From Parvularcula maris (GTDB taxonomy: Bacteria; Pseudomonadota; Alphaproteobacteria; Caulobacterales; Parvularculaceae), in the NCBI RefSeq assembly GCF_024505085.1, contig NZ_JANIBC010000001.1, positions 496,001-560,000 on the forward strand: 64,000 nt of DNA, given 5' to 3'. The position numbers and the translations under genes are program-made. The first letter of the stretch is position 1. The number at the start of each line of letters is the position of its first letter. This document shows, in pieces, positions 43,698 through 52,715 of this stretch. The notes under the pieces were generated by a model. It had not been told where the DNA came from, made no database searches, and saw nothing but the letters and a program-made list of their open reading frames with translations.

Positions 43698-45422
43698 ATG
43701 GACGCCAGCGCGATCCCCCCCATCCGTAGCGATGAACTTCAAGATGCCGTCGCCAAGGTGGTCGCCGTCGGGCCGCCCTTCGCGGTGCAGCCGATGACCA
43801 TCCGGGGCGTCGAGTACCCCGCGGTGTTCTCGATCTCGCAAGTGTCGCTTCGCGAGGTGCTGGCGCTGAAGACCGCCGAGAACGCCGGGAAGGAGCTGAT
43901 CGTCTACAATGACGAGCGCTACACCACAGGCGAGGTCTGGGCGCGCTCCATGCGCTTCGCCCACTGGCTCAACGCCCAAGGCATCGGCCAGGGACACCGG
44001 GTCGCCATCGCCATGCGCAACTACCCCGAATGGTGCATGGCCTATCTCGGCATCATCGCCTCGGGCGCCACGGTGGTCCCCCTCAACGCCTGGTGGCAGG
44101 CCGACGAGCTTCGCTACGGCCTGACCAAATCCGAGGCCAAATACGTGGTTGCCGATGCCAAGCGCGCCGAGATCATCCTTCCCTGTAAGGACGAGCTGGG
44201 GCTGACCTTCATCGCGGGCCGCGAGGAGATCACCGGTCAGGACCACAGGCTCAAGGACATCATCGCCGATGAGAGCCTACCCACCGACATGCCGCAGGAG
44301 CCGATCGACCCCGACAGCGACTATTGCCTCCTCTTCACCTCCGGCTCCACGGGCAATCCCAAGGGTGCGCTTCTCACCCATCGGGGCGTGGTCAACGCGG
44401 TCCTGTCCTGGTCCTTCATGCTGGAGGCGATGAAGATCCTCCGCCCCGAGATCGACCTGTCGCCGGAGAACCCCGGCGCGCTCCTCAGCCTGCCCCTCTT
44501 CCACGTGACGGGGCTGCACTCGATCTTCCTCCTGGGCTATCTGTCCGGGCGCAAGCTAGTCTTCACCTACCGCTGGGAGCCGGAAGAGGCGGCGAGGCTT
44601 CACCGCGAGGAGAAGCTGACCCACTTCCTCGGTGTGCCGACCATGGCCTACGACCTCGTCAAAGCTTCCCAGCCTGGTGACCTCGACACGCTGGTGGATA
44701 TCGGCACCGGCGGGGCCAAGCGCCCGGAGGCGCAGACGGCCTTTCAGCGTGAGCGCTTCCCCGAGATCAGCGCTTCGTCGGGCTACGGACTGACCGAGAC
44801 CAATGCGCTCGGCAGCCATATCGCGCTCGGCGACTACGCCACCAAACCCTCCTCCACGGGCCGGGCCTTGCCGCCGGTCACGCAGATCGAAGCCTTCTCG
44901 GAAGAGGGCAAGCAGCTTCCGCGCGGCGAGGTCGGCGAGATCTGCATCAAGAGCCCAGCCAATATGCGCGGCTATTTGGGTAATGAGGAGGCCACCCGGA
45001 ACGCCTTCTTCGAGGGCGGGTGGTTCCGCACCGGGGATGTGGGCCGGGTCGACGAGGAGGGCTTCATCTTCATCATGGACCGCCTCAAGGACATGATCAT
45101 CCGCGGCGGCGAGAACGTCTCCTGCCTGGAGGTCGAGAACGCCCTCCACGAGGTGAAGGGGGTGGACGAGGTCGCCGTCTTCGCCGTGCCGCATGAGAAT
45201 CTCGGTGAAGTCGTCGGGGCTGCCGTCTACGGATCATCGGACCTCGACCTCGAGGCGCTGCAGAACCACGCCAAGGACCGGCTGGCGCCCTTCAAGGTCC
45301 CGACCCGCATCTGGCGCTCGCCCACCAACCTGCCCCGCGGCGCCACCGGCAAGATCGACAAGAAGGTGATCCGCCAAGTGACGTCCGAGAACGAGCCCCA
45401 CTTCCAGCGCGGCGACGACTGA
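43698..45422 (+). CDS. ATP-dependent acyl-CoA synthetase (AMP-forming)
   Basis: 574 residues of the ANL superfamily. The P-loop-like motif is LLFTSGSTGNPKGALLTH. A5 is SGYGLTETNA, A7 is WFRTGDVGRVDEEGF, and A8 is RLKDMIIRGGENVSCLEVE. The catalytic Lys is in GATGKIDKK. It activates a carboxylic acid, probably a fatty or aromatic acid, to its CoA ester. Substrate cannot be told from sequence here. I choose ATG 43698 (MDASAIPPIRSDELQ) with GGAG upstream over the TTG at 43680. Confidence 0.93.
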   Translation: MDASAIPPIRSDELQDAVAKVVAVGPPFAVQPMTIRGVEYPAVFSISQVSLREVLALKTAENAGKELIVYNDERYTTGEVWARSMRFAHWLNAQGIGQGHRVAIAMRNYPEWCMAYLGIIASGATVVPLNAWWQADELRYGLTKSEAKYVVADAKRAEIILPCKDELGLTFIAGREEITGQDHRLKDIIADESLPTDMPQEPIDPDSDYCLLFTSGSTGNPKGALLTHRGVVNAVLSWSFMLEAMKILRPEIDLSPENPGALLSLPLFHVTGLHSIFLLGYLSGRKLVFTYRWEPEEAARLHREEKLTHFLGVPTMAYDLVKASQPGDLDTLVDIGTGGAKRPEAQTAFQRERFPEISASSGYGLTETNALGSHIALGDYATKPSSTGRALPPVTQIEAFSEEGKQLPRGEVGEICIKSPANMRGYLGNEEATRNAFFEGGWFRTGDVGRVDEEGFIFIMDRLKDMIIRGGENVSCLEVENALHEVKGVDEVAVFAVPHENLGEVVGAAVYGSSDLDLEALQNHAKDRLAPFKVPTRIWRSPTNLPRGATGKIDKKVIRQVTSENEPHFQRGDD

Positions 45423-45483
45423 CCGGCGGCTTTTTGGGTAGTAGGTTGGTCTGAGTATCTAAGCTGCGACCCGGCGCCGCCTC

Positions 45484-45611
45484 TACCTCTCCCTCCGGGA
45501 GAGGTCGAAGGCTGCATAAACAGGCTTCGGGTGAGGCCTTTCTTTGCACTCAGCTCAGCCCACCTCTCGCCCTCACTCGACATCGAAGATGTTGATCTCT
45601 CCCAAGGGGAG
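45484..45611. repeat. Intergenic repeat family A, copy 4 (divergent)
   Basis: acctctccctccgggagaggt, then gggtgaggc and later gccctcactcg, then a catcgaagatg hairpin and atctctcccaaggggag. The middle is more diverged than in copies 1-3 but shares the catcgaagatg hairpin with copy 5. The 45423-45734 gap holds no gene I can support. Just before the next start is a ccttac/gtaagg hairpin near 45703-45720. Confidence 0.65.
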
Positions 45612-45734
45612 CGATGAGCTAGCGATGCTGGTGAAAGAGGACTGCGTGTACCACCGTCTGAAACTCACCCACTAGCCGCTCTTGAACGGCGTTCCCGAAC
45701 CCTTACCTGCCCGTAAGGTCAGGGAGAACCGGTC

Positions 45735-46454
45735 ATGTCGCAAGCTCTCGCGGACGGGCTGTCCACATCCGCTCTCTATGCGGGTTTCATCCTCGTGCTG
45801 GGCCTTCTCTTCGGGCTGACCCAGCGGCAGAGCTTCAAGCTGCCGTGGCTTCTGGCGGCGGCGGCCTTCTTTTTTGTCTCGGACATGGTCTTGTCGCGCT
45901 TCTACGGTCTGGTTCCGAACCCTGAATGGGCGAGCTGGAACTGGACCGGGAAGGGGCTCTCCCTCGCACTCGCCCTAGCCGTGACGGCGCTGCCGGTGAT
46001 CGGCTTCCGCCGCGCGGGGATCACCTTCAAGCAGGACAAGGGGTCGTTATGGGCCTGGGGCGTATTCGCCGTCCTAGCCGTTACGCTTGGCTATGTCGCC
46101 CTCGTCGACGGCTATGTCGAGCCGGACTTCGAGACCCGCCTTTTTCAGTGGACCATGCCCGGCCTCGACGAGGAGCTGGTCTATCGCGGCGTGCTGCTCC
46201 TGATGCTGAACGAAGCCCTGCGCGGGCGGATGCAGATCCTCGGCGCCCCCATGGGCTGGGCGGCGGTGATTACCTCGCTCCTCTTCGGTCTGATCCACAC
46301 CGTCTCGTTCGATAACGGAGCACTGGAGTACGGCCTCCCGGTCAGCCAGACCATCGGCGCCTTCATCCTCGTTTGGATGCGGGAGAAGACAGGCAGCGTG
46401 GTGCTGCCGGTCCTTGCGCATAACTACGTCAACGGCATCTTCCTGATGATCTAG
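45735..46454 (+). CDS. CPBP-family intramembrane metalloprotease
   Basis: A 239-residue polytopic protein with about seven hydrophobic segments. CPBP motif 1 is PGLDEELVYRGVLLLMLNE (EExxxR type). Motif 2 is the FGLIHT His and motif 3 the VLAHNYVNG His/Asn. It belongs to the Abi/Rce1 superfamily of membrane glutamic/metallo proteases. Substrate unknown. It is preceded by AGGGAG and lies upstream of the blaI-type gene, separated by about 80 bases with a candidate operator. Confidence 0.88.
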   Translation: MSQALADGLSTSALYAGFILVLGLLFGLTQRQSFKLPWLLAAAAFFFVSDMVLSRFYGLVPNPEWASWNWTGKGLSLALALAVTALPVIGFRRAGITFKQDKGSLWAWGVFAVLAVTLGYVALVDGYVEPDFETRLFQWTMPGLDEELVYRGVLLLMLNEALRGRMQILGAPMGWAAVITSLLFGLIHTVSFDNGALEYGLPVSQTIGAFILVWMREKTGSVVLPVLAHNYVNGIFLMI

Positions 46455-46500
46455 CTCCGGACCCAAGCTCACAATCCTGTTGACGCCGGGACGCATCTAT

Positions 46501-46514
46501 GTGACAAGTGTCGC
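46501..46514 (+). promoter_or_regulatory. Candidate BlaI/CopY-type operator
   Basis: gtgacaagtgtcgc is a near-palindrome whose core ACA-AG-TGT (46504-46511) fits the ACAnnTGT pattern of BlaI/MecI/CopY operators. A TTGACG hexamer at 46480-46485 could be the -35 of the promoter it would block. The repressor gene starts at 46536, suggesting autoregulation. Confidence 0.55.
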
Positions 46515-46535
46515 GCAGGTGCGGCGGAGATTTTA

Positions 46536-46919
46536 GTGCAGTCCGATCCTTCCGAAACGGAGCTACGGCTTCTGAAAGTGTTGTGGCCGGAGGGCCGCCT
46601 CAGCGCGCGTGAGATCCACGACGCTGCCGCAGTCGATACCGGCTGGTCCTTCTCGACCACACGCAAGACGCTGGAGCGGATGGAGGCCAAGGGTCTCATT
46701 GCCGCCGAGCCGCTTCACGGCATAAAGACTTTCGTCCCCCTACGTAGCAAGCTCGATGTGGTGGGAGGCTTGGTCACCCGGTTCGCCCGCAACGTGCTCG
46801 ATCTCGACGGCCCGCTGCCCGCCGCCGCCTTCACCGGCAGCCGCCTCCTTGATGAGGGGGAGGCGGAGGAGCTCGAACAGCTACTTCGTGATCTGAGCGA
46901 AGGCGAGGGGGACGCCTAG
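46536..46919 (+). CDS. BlaI/MecI/CopY-family transcriptional repressor
   Basis: A 127-residue winged-helix repressor: TELRLLKVLWPEGRLSAREI, WSFSTTRKTLERMEAKGLI (recognition helix), and a C-terminal dimerisation helix (LDEGEAEELEQLLRDLS). The family represses its own operon until the partner membrane protease causes its cleavage. It uses GTG as start after GGCGGAG. The M56/M23 gene starts 2 bases after its stop, the classic blaI-blaR1 arrangement. Confidence 0.9.
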   Translation: MQSDPSETELRLLKVLWPEGRLSAREIHDAAAVDTGWSFSTTRKTLERMEAKGLIAAEPLHGIKTFVPLRSKLDVVGGLVTRFARNVLDLDGPLPAAAFTGSRLLDEGEAEELEQLLRDLSEGEGDA

Positions 46920-46921
46920 CC

Positions 46922-48253
46922 ATGCTTACTCTTCCTGCCCTGACCGTCTGGCTGGTCCTTCCGCTTCTGTTCACTTTCGCCATCGAGGCAGCGAGAGGGC
47001 GGATGAGCGGTGCTCCGCTATCGGATCGTTCGGAGAAGGCGCTGCTTCTTCTCTATCTTCTTCCCATCCCCCTCGGCGCTGCGCTATGGCACCTCGCGCC
47101 GGCGCTGCCCGAGTTCGGCGGTCTGGCCCTACCGGTGGAGCCCAGGCTCGATGATCCGGGGTCGGCGGACCACGAGCACGGTGCTGGCTCACCCTATCCT
47201 TCGTGGCCGCAACTGATCACCGTAGGGGTGCTCTCGGTCGTGGCTCTTGGGGCCTGCCTTGGTCTTGCTAGGTTCGTCCTCCGCATCGCTCATCTCACGA
47301 AGATCGAGCGCACAGCCGTGCCTGTCCAAGGCGTAGCCGATGCCTACGAGGCGCCCTCTCTGTCCGTGCCGCTGCTCGGACCGAGCGGGCGTATCCTCCT
47401 GCCCGCCGGGTTCTCGCAGATGTTCGCCAGCGAAGAGCTGTCCATGGTGCTGCAACACGAACGAGCGCACCGGCGGCGCGGTGACCACCGCCTCTATCTG
47501 CTGCTGGGGCTCTTGGATGCGCTGTGCTGGTGCCATCCGGCGGTCCGCCTGCAGACCATCCGCTGCCGCCTTGCCGCGGAGATGGCGTGCGACCGCGAAG
47601 CCTGCGGCAGTCGAAACGGAGAGCGCCGCCGCTACGCAGCCCTCGTCCTCAAGATCCTCAACGCCGCCGGAAGCGCACGGCCATGCGCCCCGGCGGTCTT
47701 TTCACCTCGAACCCAAGGAGAGTTCCATATGAGGCTGACCCACATCATGCGCCCCCAACGGCCGCGCCGCAAGGGAGGGTTGATCGCGATCGCGGCGACG
47801 CTCACTGCGGTCTCTACCGCCGGGCAGTTCGCCCTGGCGGAAGGCAGCAGCGCAAGTTTCTCGGTCGCCCCGGTCGCCGAGGGTAGGGTGACCAGCACCT
47901 ACGGCATTCGTGCCGATCCGTGGACGAAGGAACAAACCCGCCACCACGGCCTCGACATTGCCGCCCCCCTGGGCACCCCTGTTCGCGCACCGGCGGCGGG
48001 CCAGGTGACGCGAGCACGGGAGATGGGCGCTTACGGTAACGTCCTGGAAGTCACCCATGAGGGCGGCATCGTTACCCGCTATGCGCAGCTCGATGGCTTC
48101 GAGGCAAATGTCGGCGACCGGGTAAGGGCAGGGCAGACCATTGCAAGGCTCGGCAGCTCGGGCCGCTCCACCGGCCCCCACCTCCACCTCGAAGTGTTCG
48201 TGGACGGAGAAAGGGTCGATCCTGCGACGGTGGTGAAACTGCCTGGTCGCTGA
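46922..48253 (+). CDS. BlaR1-type M56 membrane peptidase fused to an M23 peptidoglycan endopeptidase
   Basis: 443 residues. The N-terminal part has three or more membrane segments (1-25, about 40-60, 92-115). The M56 zinc site is VLQHERAHRRRGDHR, followed by LGLLDALCWCHPAVRLQ and EMACDREACG, as in BlaR1/MecR1. A further hydrophobic segment (about 280-300) leads to a C-terminal M23 domain with HHGLDIAAPLGTPVRAPA and THLHLEV-like PHLHLEVFVDGERVDP. Both active sites look intact. In BlaR1 the C-terminal domain is a penicillin-binding sensor; here it is a cell-wall peptidase fold that may sense or cut peptidoglycan. Confidence 0.92.
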   Translation: MLTLPALTVWLVLPLLFTFAIEAARGRMSGAPLSDRSEKALLLLYLLPIPLGAALWHLAPALPEFGGLALPVEPRLDDPGSADHEHGAGSPYPSWPQLITVGVLSVVALGACLGLARFVLRIAHLTKIERTAVPVQGVADAYEAPSLSVPLLGPSGRILLPAGFSQMFASEELSMVLQHERAHRRRGDHRLYLLLGLLDALCWCHPAVRLQTIRCRLAAEMACDREACGSRNGERRRYAALVLKILNAAGSARPCAPAVFSPRTQGEFHMRLTHIMRPQRPRRKGGLIAIAATLTAVSTAGQFALAEGSSASFSVAPVAEGRVTSTYGIRADPWTKEQTRHHGLDIAAPLGTPVRAPAAGQVTRAREMGAYGNVLEVTHEGGIVTRYAQLDGFEANVGDRVRAGQTIARLGSSGRSTGPHLHLEVFVDGERVDPATVVKLPGR

Positions 48254-48266
48254 GCATCTATCTGAA

Positions 48267-48295
48267 GCCTGGAGCGCCATCCGGTAGCTCCAGGC
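48267..48295 (+). terminator. Hairpin after the M56/M23 gene
   Basis: gcctggagc (48267-48275) pairs with gctccaggc (48287-48295) across 11 bases, 13 bases after the stop. There is no T run, so it may be an RNA-stability hairpin rather than an intrinsic terminator. The rest of 48254-48468 shows no gene. Confidence 0.4.
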
Positions 48296-48468
48296 ATAGC
48301 GCCGAGAAGCCCTTTAACGAGCCGATAGCTCATCGTTGCCGGTAGGCAGCGGCGACTTGTGTGAGTCCGATCCAAGGCTCGACTACGTTCGGTCCAGTTT
48401 GGCCGGGTCGAGTTCAAAGATACCTCATGCCACGTCGAGCGTGTCCATGCACAGCGCAAGACAGAGTT

Positions 48469-48858
48469 TCACGAGGACTTAGCTGCCGACAATCGTCCGT
48501 CCTGCGTCACTTCACGGTAGAAGCAGGTCTCTCGCCCAGTATGGCAGGCGGCACCTTTCTGCTCGACTTCATAGATGAGCGTATCCTGATCACAGTCGGT
48601 CAGCACACGGCGCACCTTCTGCGTATGACCTGAGGTCGCACCCTTGTGCCAGAGCTCGCCGCGGGAGCGCGACCAGTAGTGGGCTTCGCCAGTGGAGAGG
48701 GTCAGGTCGATAGCCTCGCGGTTCGCCCACGCGACCATCAGCACCCGGCCCGTGCCCACTTCTTGAGTGACCACCGGCAGTAGCCCGGCCTCGTTGAAGC
48801 GAGGGGTGAAGGTCGATGTCTCTTCGATAGTAGCGTTGCGTCGACCAGTGCTCGTCAT
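48469..48858 (-). CDS. hisI: Phosphoribosyl-AMP cyclohydrolase
   Basis: A 129-residue monofunctional His[40 protein letters not shown] and the metal-binding [21 protein letters not shown], with its zinc Cys residues, are diagnostic. It opens the purine ring of phosphoribosyl-AMP in histidine synthesis. The hisE phosphatase domain is not fused. The gene stands apart from other his genes here, and its leader holds two hairpins. Confidence 0.96.
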   Translation of the reverse strand: MTSTGRRNATIEETSTFTPRFNEAGLLPVVTQEVGTGRVLMVAWANREAIDLTLSTGEAHYWSRSRGELWHKGATSGHTQKVRRVLTDCDQDTLIYEVEQKGAACHTGRETCFYREVTQDGRLSAAKSS

Positions 48859-48879
48859 AGCATCTTATAGAGGTACTAC

Positions 48880-48951
48880 GTCAAACTTGGACGAAGTCCG
48901 TGAGTTTGACGATCTTTGTATCGAGAAGAACAAAACTGCTTGTTCTCCTCG
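48880..48951 (-). promoter_or_regulatory. Two consecutive hairpins in the hisI leader
   Basis: 48880-48887 pairs perfectly with 48903-48910 (gtcaaact/agtttgac), with an inner ggac/gtcc pair. 48922-48933 pairs with 48940-48951 over 12 positions, with one mismatch that is a G-U wobble only in minus-strand RNA. They lie between the lipoprotein stop and the hisI start and could end the former or control the latter. Confidence 0.5.
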
Positions 48952-48963
48952 CGTACACAGAAC

Positions 48964-49281
48964 TTAGTTAGGGCTCAGAGTTTCGGACTGCTGCCTTGTG
49001 GCACGTTGATTGCCGAAATCGACCGAATCCTGCGCTTTGCGTGCGATCTCGTCCCACTCACTCTGCTTACGACATGTCTTCTCGCGGCGAATACGCGTTC
49101 CGGTTACCCGATCTCCCTTACAAACGACGGGGTCTTTGGCTTCTACGACATCGCTTGTTCCGGGAACCGGTGCGGTGGCTTCGGCAGTTTGCGTTCCGCT
49201 TGCGACGGGACCCGCTGTCTCCGTAGCCGCGCAAGCGAGAAGAAAGGATAGGGCACCGAGTGCCATGAGTTTACTGAGCAT
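48964..49281 (-). CDS. Small predicted lipoprotein of unknown function
   Basis: 105 residues. The signal MLSKLMALGALSFLLAC ends in the lipobox LLAC. A Thr/Ala/Pro-rich linker follows, then a short module VVCKGDRVTGTRIRREKTC and RKQSEWDEIARKAQDSV. A Cys-x(n)-G-S/T-R-x-x-R-x-x-C pattern followed by W-x-E-I is familiar from small uncharacterised alphaproteobacterial proteins, but I know no function. Base composition is clearly less GC-rich than the neighbours. ttaactc/gagttaa (49303-49321) forms a 7-bp dyad in the leader. Confidence 0.72.
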   Translation of the reverse strand: MLSKLMALGALSFLLACAATETAGPVASGTQTAEATAPVPGTSDVVEAKDPVVCKGDRVTGTRIRREKTCRKQSEWDEIARKAQDSVDFGNQRATRQQSETLSPN

Positions 49282-49403
49282 AGAAATTCTCCTGCCTACC
49301 GGTTAACTCTCTACGAGTTAAGCTAACGACGATCAAGCACCTACCACAATTGTCGTGCTAAAACCGGCGTTCGTCGCAAACCGGCTCAGTTTTGTCTGCG
49401 GGA

Positions 49404-50780
49404 CTACTTATCGCTTGAAAACGCTTCTTCGTTCACCTGACCGCCCTGCTTGTAGAGCGTGCCGCCTTTCATCACGAGGTCCACGTTCTGCAGCACGTTC
49501 ATGTGTTTGAGGACGTCGCCGCGCACGGCGATGATGTCGGCCTTCTTGCCTGCCGAGACCGTGCCGAGCTCGTCCTCGACGCCCATGAGGACGGCCGGCC
49601 AGTAGACGGCGGCGCGTATTACGTCCATGGGCGGCAGCTCCATGATCCGTACCATGACGTCCATCTCGTTCCAGGTGGACTGGCAGTGAAACTTCATGGG
49701 GATGCCGCTATCGGTGCCGACCATGAAGACCACACCTGCCTCGCGAAGCTGGCTGATCTTGTTCTTGAGGGTGGGTTTGCGCAGCGGCGTCAGGCGGGTG
49801 TAGCCGAGCTGGCCCGGCTGTTCGATCGAGGCTTGAATGTCCTCGATGGTATCATCCTCGAGGCCGCGTTTCCAGCAGGGGTCGTCAAGCTTCTCGGGGT
49901 TCGCCACCGTGCCGTCGAAGTTCCAGAGGCCCTCCACAGTGGGTGTCCAGAACAACGGTCCGCCTGCGACCCTACCCGTGGCCGTGCGCTCTTTCAGCGC
50001 TTCAATGATATCGTCCGGGTAGCCCGGCGCTGTGGTCAGCCCAGTATGCTCGAAATTGTCGACGCCGATCTCGAGGCCGACCCTGATCTCGTCCGGGCGG
50101 TGGGAGTGCGCGACCACGATCATGCCTCTCGCATGAGCCTGGTCCACGATGGCCTCGGCTACCTCCCGGTCCATCTTGTCCTGGTCGACCAGCTTGACGA
50201 TCACCATCCCGGCTTCGTCGAGGCGCCTCACTTTGCGCTTGGCATCGGCCACATCGGTGACGGCCCAACGGTAGCCTTTCTGCCAGTCCTCGACTTCCGC
50301 CTGGAGGAAGGGGCCGGACATGAAGAGCCGAGGCCCGGCGCGCTCGCCGTTCTCGATGGCGTTAAGCAGCGAGCGCGAGGCCTCGAGCGGTGCACCGAGA
50401 TCGCGGGCCGAGGTGACGCCCGCCAGAAGAAGCTGCTCGGCGGAGGCAGGCATGATCTCGCCCGCGAAGCGGTCCTCGTACTCGCGCTGCCAGTGAGGGT
50501 AGTCCGCATGCCCCGTCAGCATCAGGTGGGCGTGGCTCTCCCAGAGGCCGGGCATCACGTCCATGCCTTCGGTAGAGATGACCTCGTAGCCCTCGGGCAC
50601 CTCGAGACTGTCGGTACGTCCCACACGGACGATGGTGTCGCCCTCGATCAGGATGACGCTGTCGGGGATCGGCGCATGGCCGAAGCCGTCGATCAACCGT
50701 CCGCCGACGAGGGCTTTCTTGTCCTGCGCCAAGGCAGGGGCGAGGAGAAGCAGCGCGAAAAGGAGGGGCAGCAGGCGCAT
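49404..50780 (-). CDS. Secreted metal-dependent amidohydrolase
   Basis: About 458 residues, starting MRLLPLLFALLLLAPALAQ, a clear signal peptide; an in-frame start at 50807 is less likely. Amidohydrolase landmarks are LIDGFGHAPIPDSVILIEGD, the HxH metal site in GLWESHAHLML, MVIVKLVDQD (possible carbamylated Lys), VVAHSHRPDEI, DNFEHTGLT and the Asp in VGTDSGIPM. The late segment GTVSAGKKADIIAVRGD is typical of imidazolonepropionase/prolidase-like members. Probably a periplasmic peptidase or cyclic amide hydrolase; substrate unknown. Confidence 0.88.
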   Translation of the reverse strand: MRLLPLLFALLLLAPALAQDKKALVGGRLIDGFGHAPIPDSVILIEGDTIVRVGRTDSLEVPEGYEVISTEGMDVMPGLWESHAHLMLTGHADYPHWQREYEDRFAGEIMPASAEQLLLAGVTSARDLGAPLEASRSLLNAIENGERAGPRLFMSGPFLQAEVEDWQKGYRWAVTDVADAKRKVRRLDEAGMVIVKLVDQDKMDREVAEAIVDQAHARGMIVVAHSHRPDEIRVGLEIGVDNFEHTGLTTAPGYPDDIIEALKERTATGRVAGGPLFWTPTVEGLWNFDGTVANPEKLDDPCWKRGLEDDTIEDIQASIEQPGQLGYTRLTPLRKPTLKNKISQLREAGVVFMVGTDSGIPMKFHCQSTWNEMDVMVRIMELPPMDVIRAAVYWPAVLMGVEDELGTVSAGKKADIIAVRGDVLKHMNVLQNVDLVMKGGTLYKQGGQVNEEAFSSDK

Positions 50781-50887
50781 TGGGGTCTCCAGCGGAACTA
50801 GCGCCAAGAGAGCACCGGGTATCCCCTACGCCAAGTCCCGTAGCTGCTGAAAGGGCAAGGAGCAAAACGACATGGCAGGGGGTAGCA

Positions 50888-51700
50888 TTAAGCTGCCGCG
50901 GCCTTTCGAACCGCCAGAACGGTGACCCTCAGGGCGTAGATGTCGTAGAGGAAATGGGCGAGGGCCACGGCTAGAAGGCTGCCGCTGAGGGCGTAGGCGG
51001 TGCCCAGATAGACGCCGATCAGCGCGCTGATCAGCATGTAGCCGAGCCTAGGTCCGTGGACGACGCCGAAGATCAGGGACGTGCCTACGATCCCGAAGAC
51101 CGTGCCGATCTGCCCAGTGAGCCAGGTCTGGAGCACGCCGCGGAACAGAAGCTCCTCACCGAAGCCTGCGCCGAAGCTGATGAGGATGATGGGCAGCCAT
51201 CCAAAATCGACGCCCTTCTGGGTGAAGTCCGCAATCTGCTGATCCCTGAACCGCTGCAGGAAGGGCAGGGGCGCCGCCATGATGACGACCAGAAGCAGGA
51301 TGAGCGGCACGGTGAGGAGAACGCCGAGCACCAGACCCTCGACCGACGGGGTGAGCTGACCGAGGAGACCGGCGTCCATCGCGTCGCCCAGAATAAAGGC
51401 GAACACCGCCATGCTTCCCGATGACAGCAGCCCCGCCAGGACGAACTCGCGCGGCCCCATGACACGAGGCTTGGCCGCTTCGGCAGCCTTCGCGTCTTTC
51501 AGCACGAAAGGCAGCAGAAAACCGAGAAGAAAGCCGCTGGCGAAAAGGATGAGGATGAGGGGTAGGTCGCTGAGCGAGGGGAGGGAAAGCCCCGCCTCAC
51601 GCTCGGCCAGCGCGTTGCCGATCACCGCGCCGATGGCTGCGAGTAGCCCGATGACCAGACCTGTCCGCGCGTTGCGAAAAAGGCTCTGTTTCGCGCTCAT
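50888..51700 (-). CDS. CPBP-family intramembrane metalloprotease (second)
   Basis: About 270 residues with six to eight hydrophobic segments. Motif 1 is GAGFGEELLFRGVLQTWLTG (EExxxR), motif 2 FGVVHGPRLGY, and motif 3 ALAHFLYDIYALR. I use the ATG giving MSAKQSLFRNARTGLV; four upstream codons are also open. It is a different lineage from the 45735-46454 CPBP protein (longer, different motif 3). Substrate unknown. Confidence 0.88.
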   Translation of the reverse strand: MSAKQSLFRNARTGLVIGLLAAIGAVIGNALAEREAGLSLPSLSDLPLILILFASGFLLGFLLPFVLKDAKAAEAAKPRVMGPREFVLAGLLSSGSMAVFAFILGDAMDAGLLGQLTPSVEGLVLGVLLTVPLILLLVVIMAAPLPFLQRFRDQQIADFTQKGVDFGWLPIILISFGAGFGEELLFRGVLQTWLTGQIGTVFGIVGTSLIFGVVHGPRLGYMLISALIGVYLGTAYALSGSLLAVALAHFLYDIYALRVTVLAVRKAAAA

Positions 51701-51749
51701 CCCATAGACCACCTCTTACAAAAGCGTCTGTATTTTAAAAAAACGCAGG

Positions 51750-51871
51750 CTGCCCCCTCCGCCCTTCGGGCACCTCCCCCACCAGTGGGGGAGGAAAGCA
51801 GAACCAGCGATAGCTCTCTATCTCGCTCCCCCTCTAGAGGGGGAGCTGCCGGCAGGCGGAGGGGGAGGGGC
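51750..51871. repeat. Intergenic repeat family B, copy 2
   Basis: Nearly the same as copy 1: ccccctccgcccttcgggc, hairpins ctcccccaccagtgggggag and ctccccctctagagggggag, then gctgccggcaggcggagggg. It lies between a gene start (50888-51700) and the folE 3' end. Confidence 0.8.
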
Positions 51872-51916
51872 CACCAGCGCCTACCGTCTCCGTCTGTTTG
51901 CCTATCGCTCCAAGCC

Positions 51917-52546
51917 CTACTTCCCGCAGAGGCGCAAGAAGCGCTCCTCCATATTCGGGTCGTTCTTGAAGGCGCCGGTGAAGCGGGTGGTCACCGTGTC
52001 GACGCCGTGCTTGTGCACGCCGCGGGTGGACATGCACTGGTGCTCCGCTTCGATCATCACGGCGACGCCTTGAGGCTTCAGCACCTTCTGAAGGGTGTCG
52101 GCGATCTGCGCCGTCATCTTCTCCTGCACCTGCATCCGCTTGCCGTAGATATCGACGAGGCGGGCCAGCTTGGAGATGCCGATGACCCGCTTGTCCGGCA
52201 GATAGGCGATGTGGGCACGGCCGATGATCGGCGCCATGTGGTGCTCGCAGGTGCTCTCCACGCGAATGTCCTTGAGGAGCACGAGGTCGTCATAGCCCTC
52301 CACCTCCTCGAAGACGCGGGCCAGCACGGCTTCCGGATCGATGCGGTAGCCGCCGAACCACTCTTCGTAGGCCTTGGCCACGCGTTTCGGGGTGTCGAGC
52401 AGCCCCTCGCGGGTCGGATCGTCTCCTGCCCAGCGGATCAGCGTCCGCACGGCCTCCTCCGCCTCATGGCGGGAGGGGCGGCTGGAGACGTGGGTGTTCT
52501 CGTCGTGGCTGGGGGCCACGGCTTCGTCGTAGGCAATGACGCTCAT
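51917..52546 (-). CDS. folE: GTP cyclohydrolase I
   Basis: A 209-residue Fol[22 protein letters not shown] and [20 protein letters not shown] (zinc Cys and the two His) are diagnostic. [14 protein letters not shown] and [13 protein letters not shown] (third zinc Cys) complete the type I signature. It makes dihydroneopterin triphosphate from GTP for folate synthesis. It is divergent from cysS. Confidence 0.97.
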   Translation of the reverse strand: MSVIAYDEAVAPSHDENTHVSSRPSRHEAEEAVRTLIRWAGDDPTREGLLDTPKRVAKAYEEWFGGYRIDPEAVLARVFEEVEGYDDLVLLKDIRVESTCEHHMAPIIGRAHIAYLPDKRVIGISKLARLVDIYGKRMQVQEKMTAQIADTLQKVLKPQGVAVMIEAEHQCMSTRGVHKHGVDTVTTRFTGAFKNDPNMEERFLRLCGK

Positions 52547-52715
52547 GGAAGGTCTGTCCTATCGTTCGGGGGCCACGAAGGGCACCGAGTTAGGCCGCAC
52601 TTTTCCCTCACTCCCGGAGTGGGCGGCACCGATTTAACATGAGTATTCTGGTCAGGATTGCAAATGCCCCGCCCGCGGCGTTGCGTCCCGGTCACGGGAG
52701 CGGCAGAGGGAGCCG

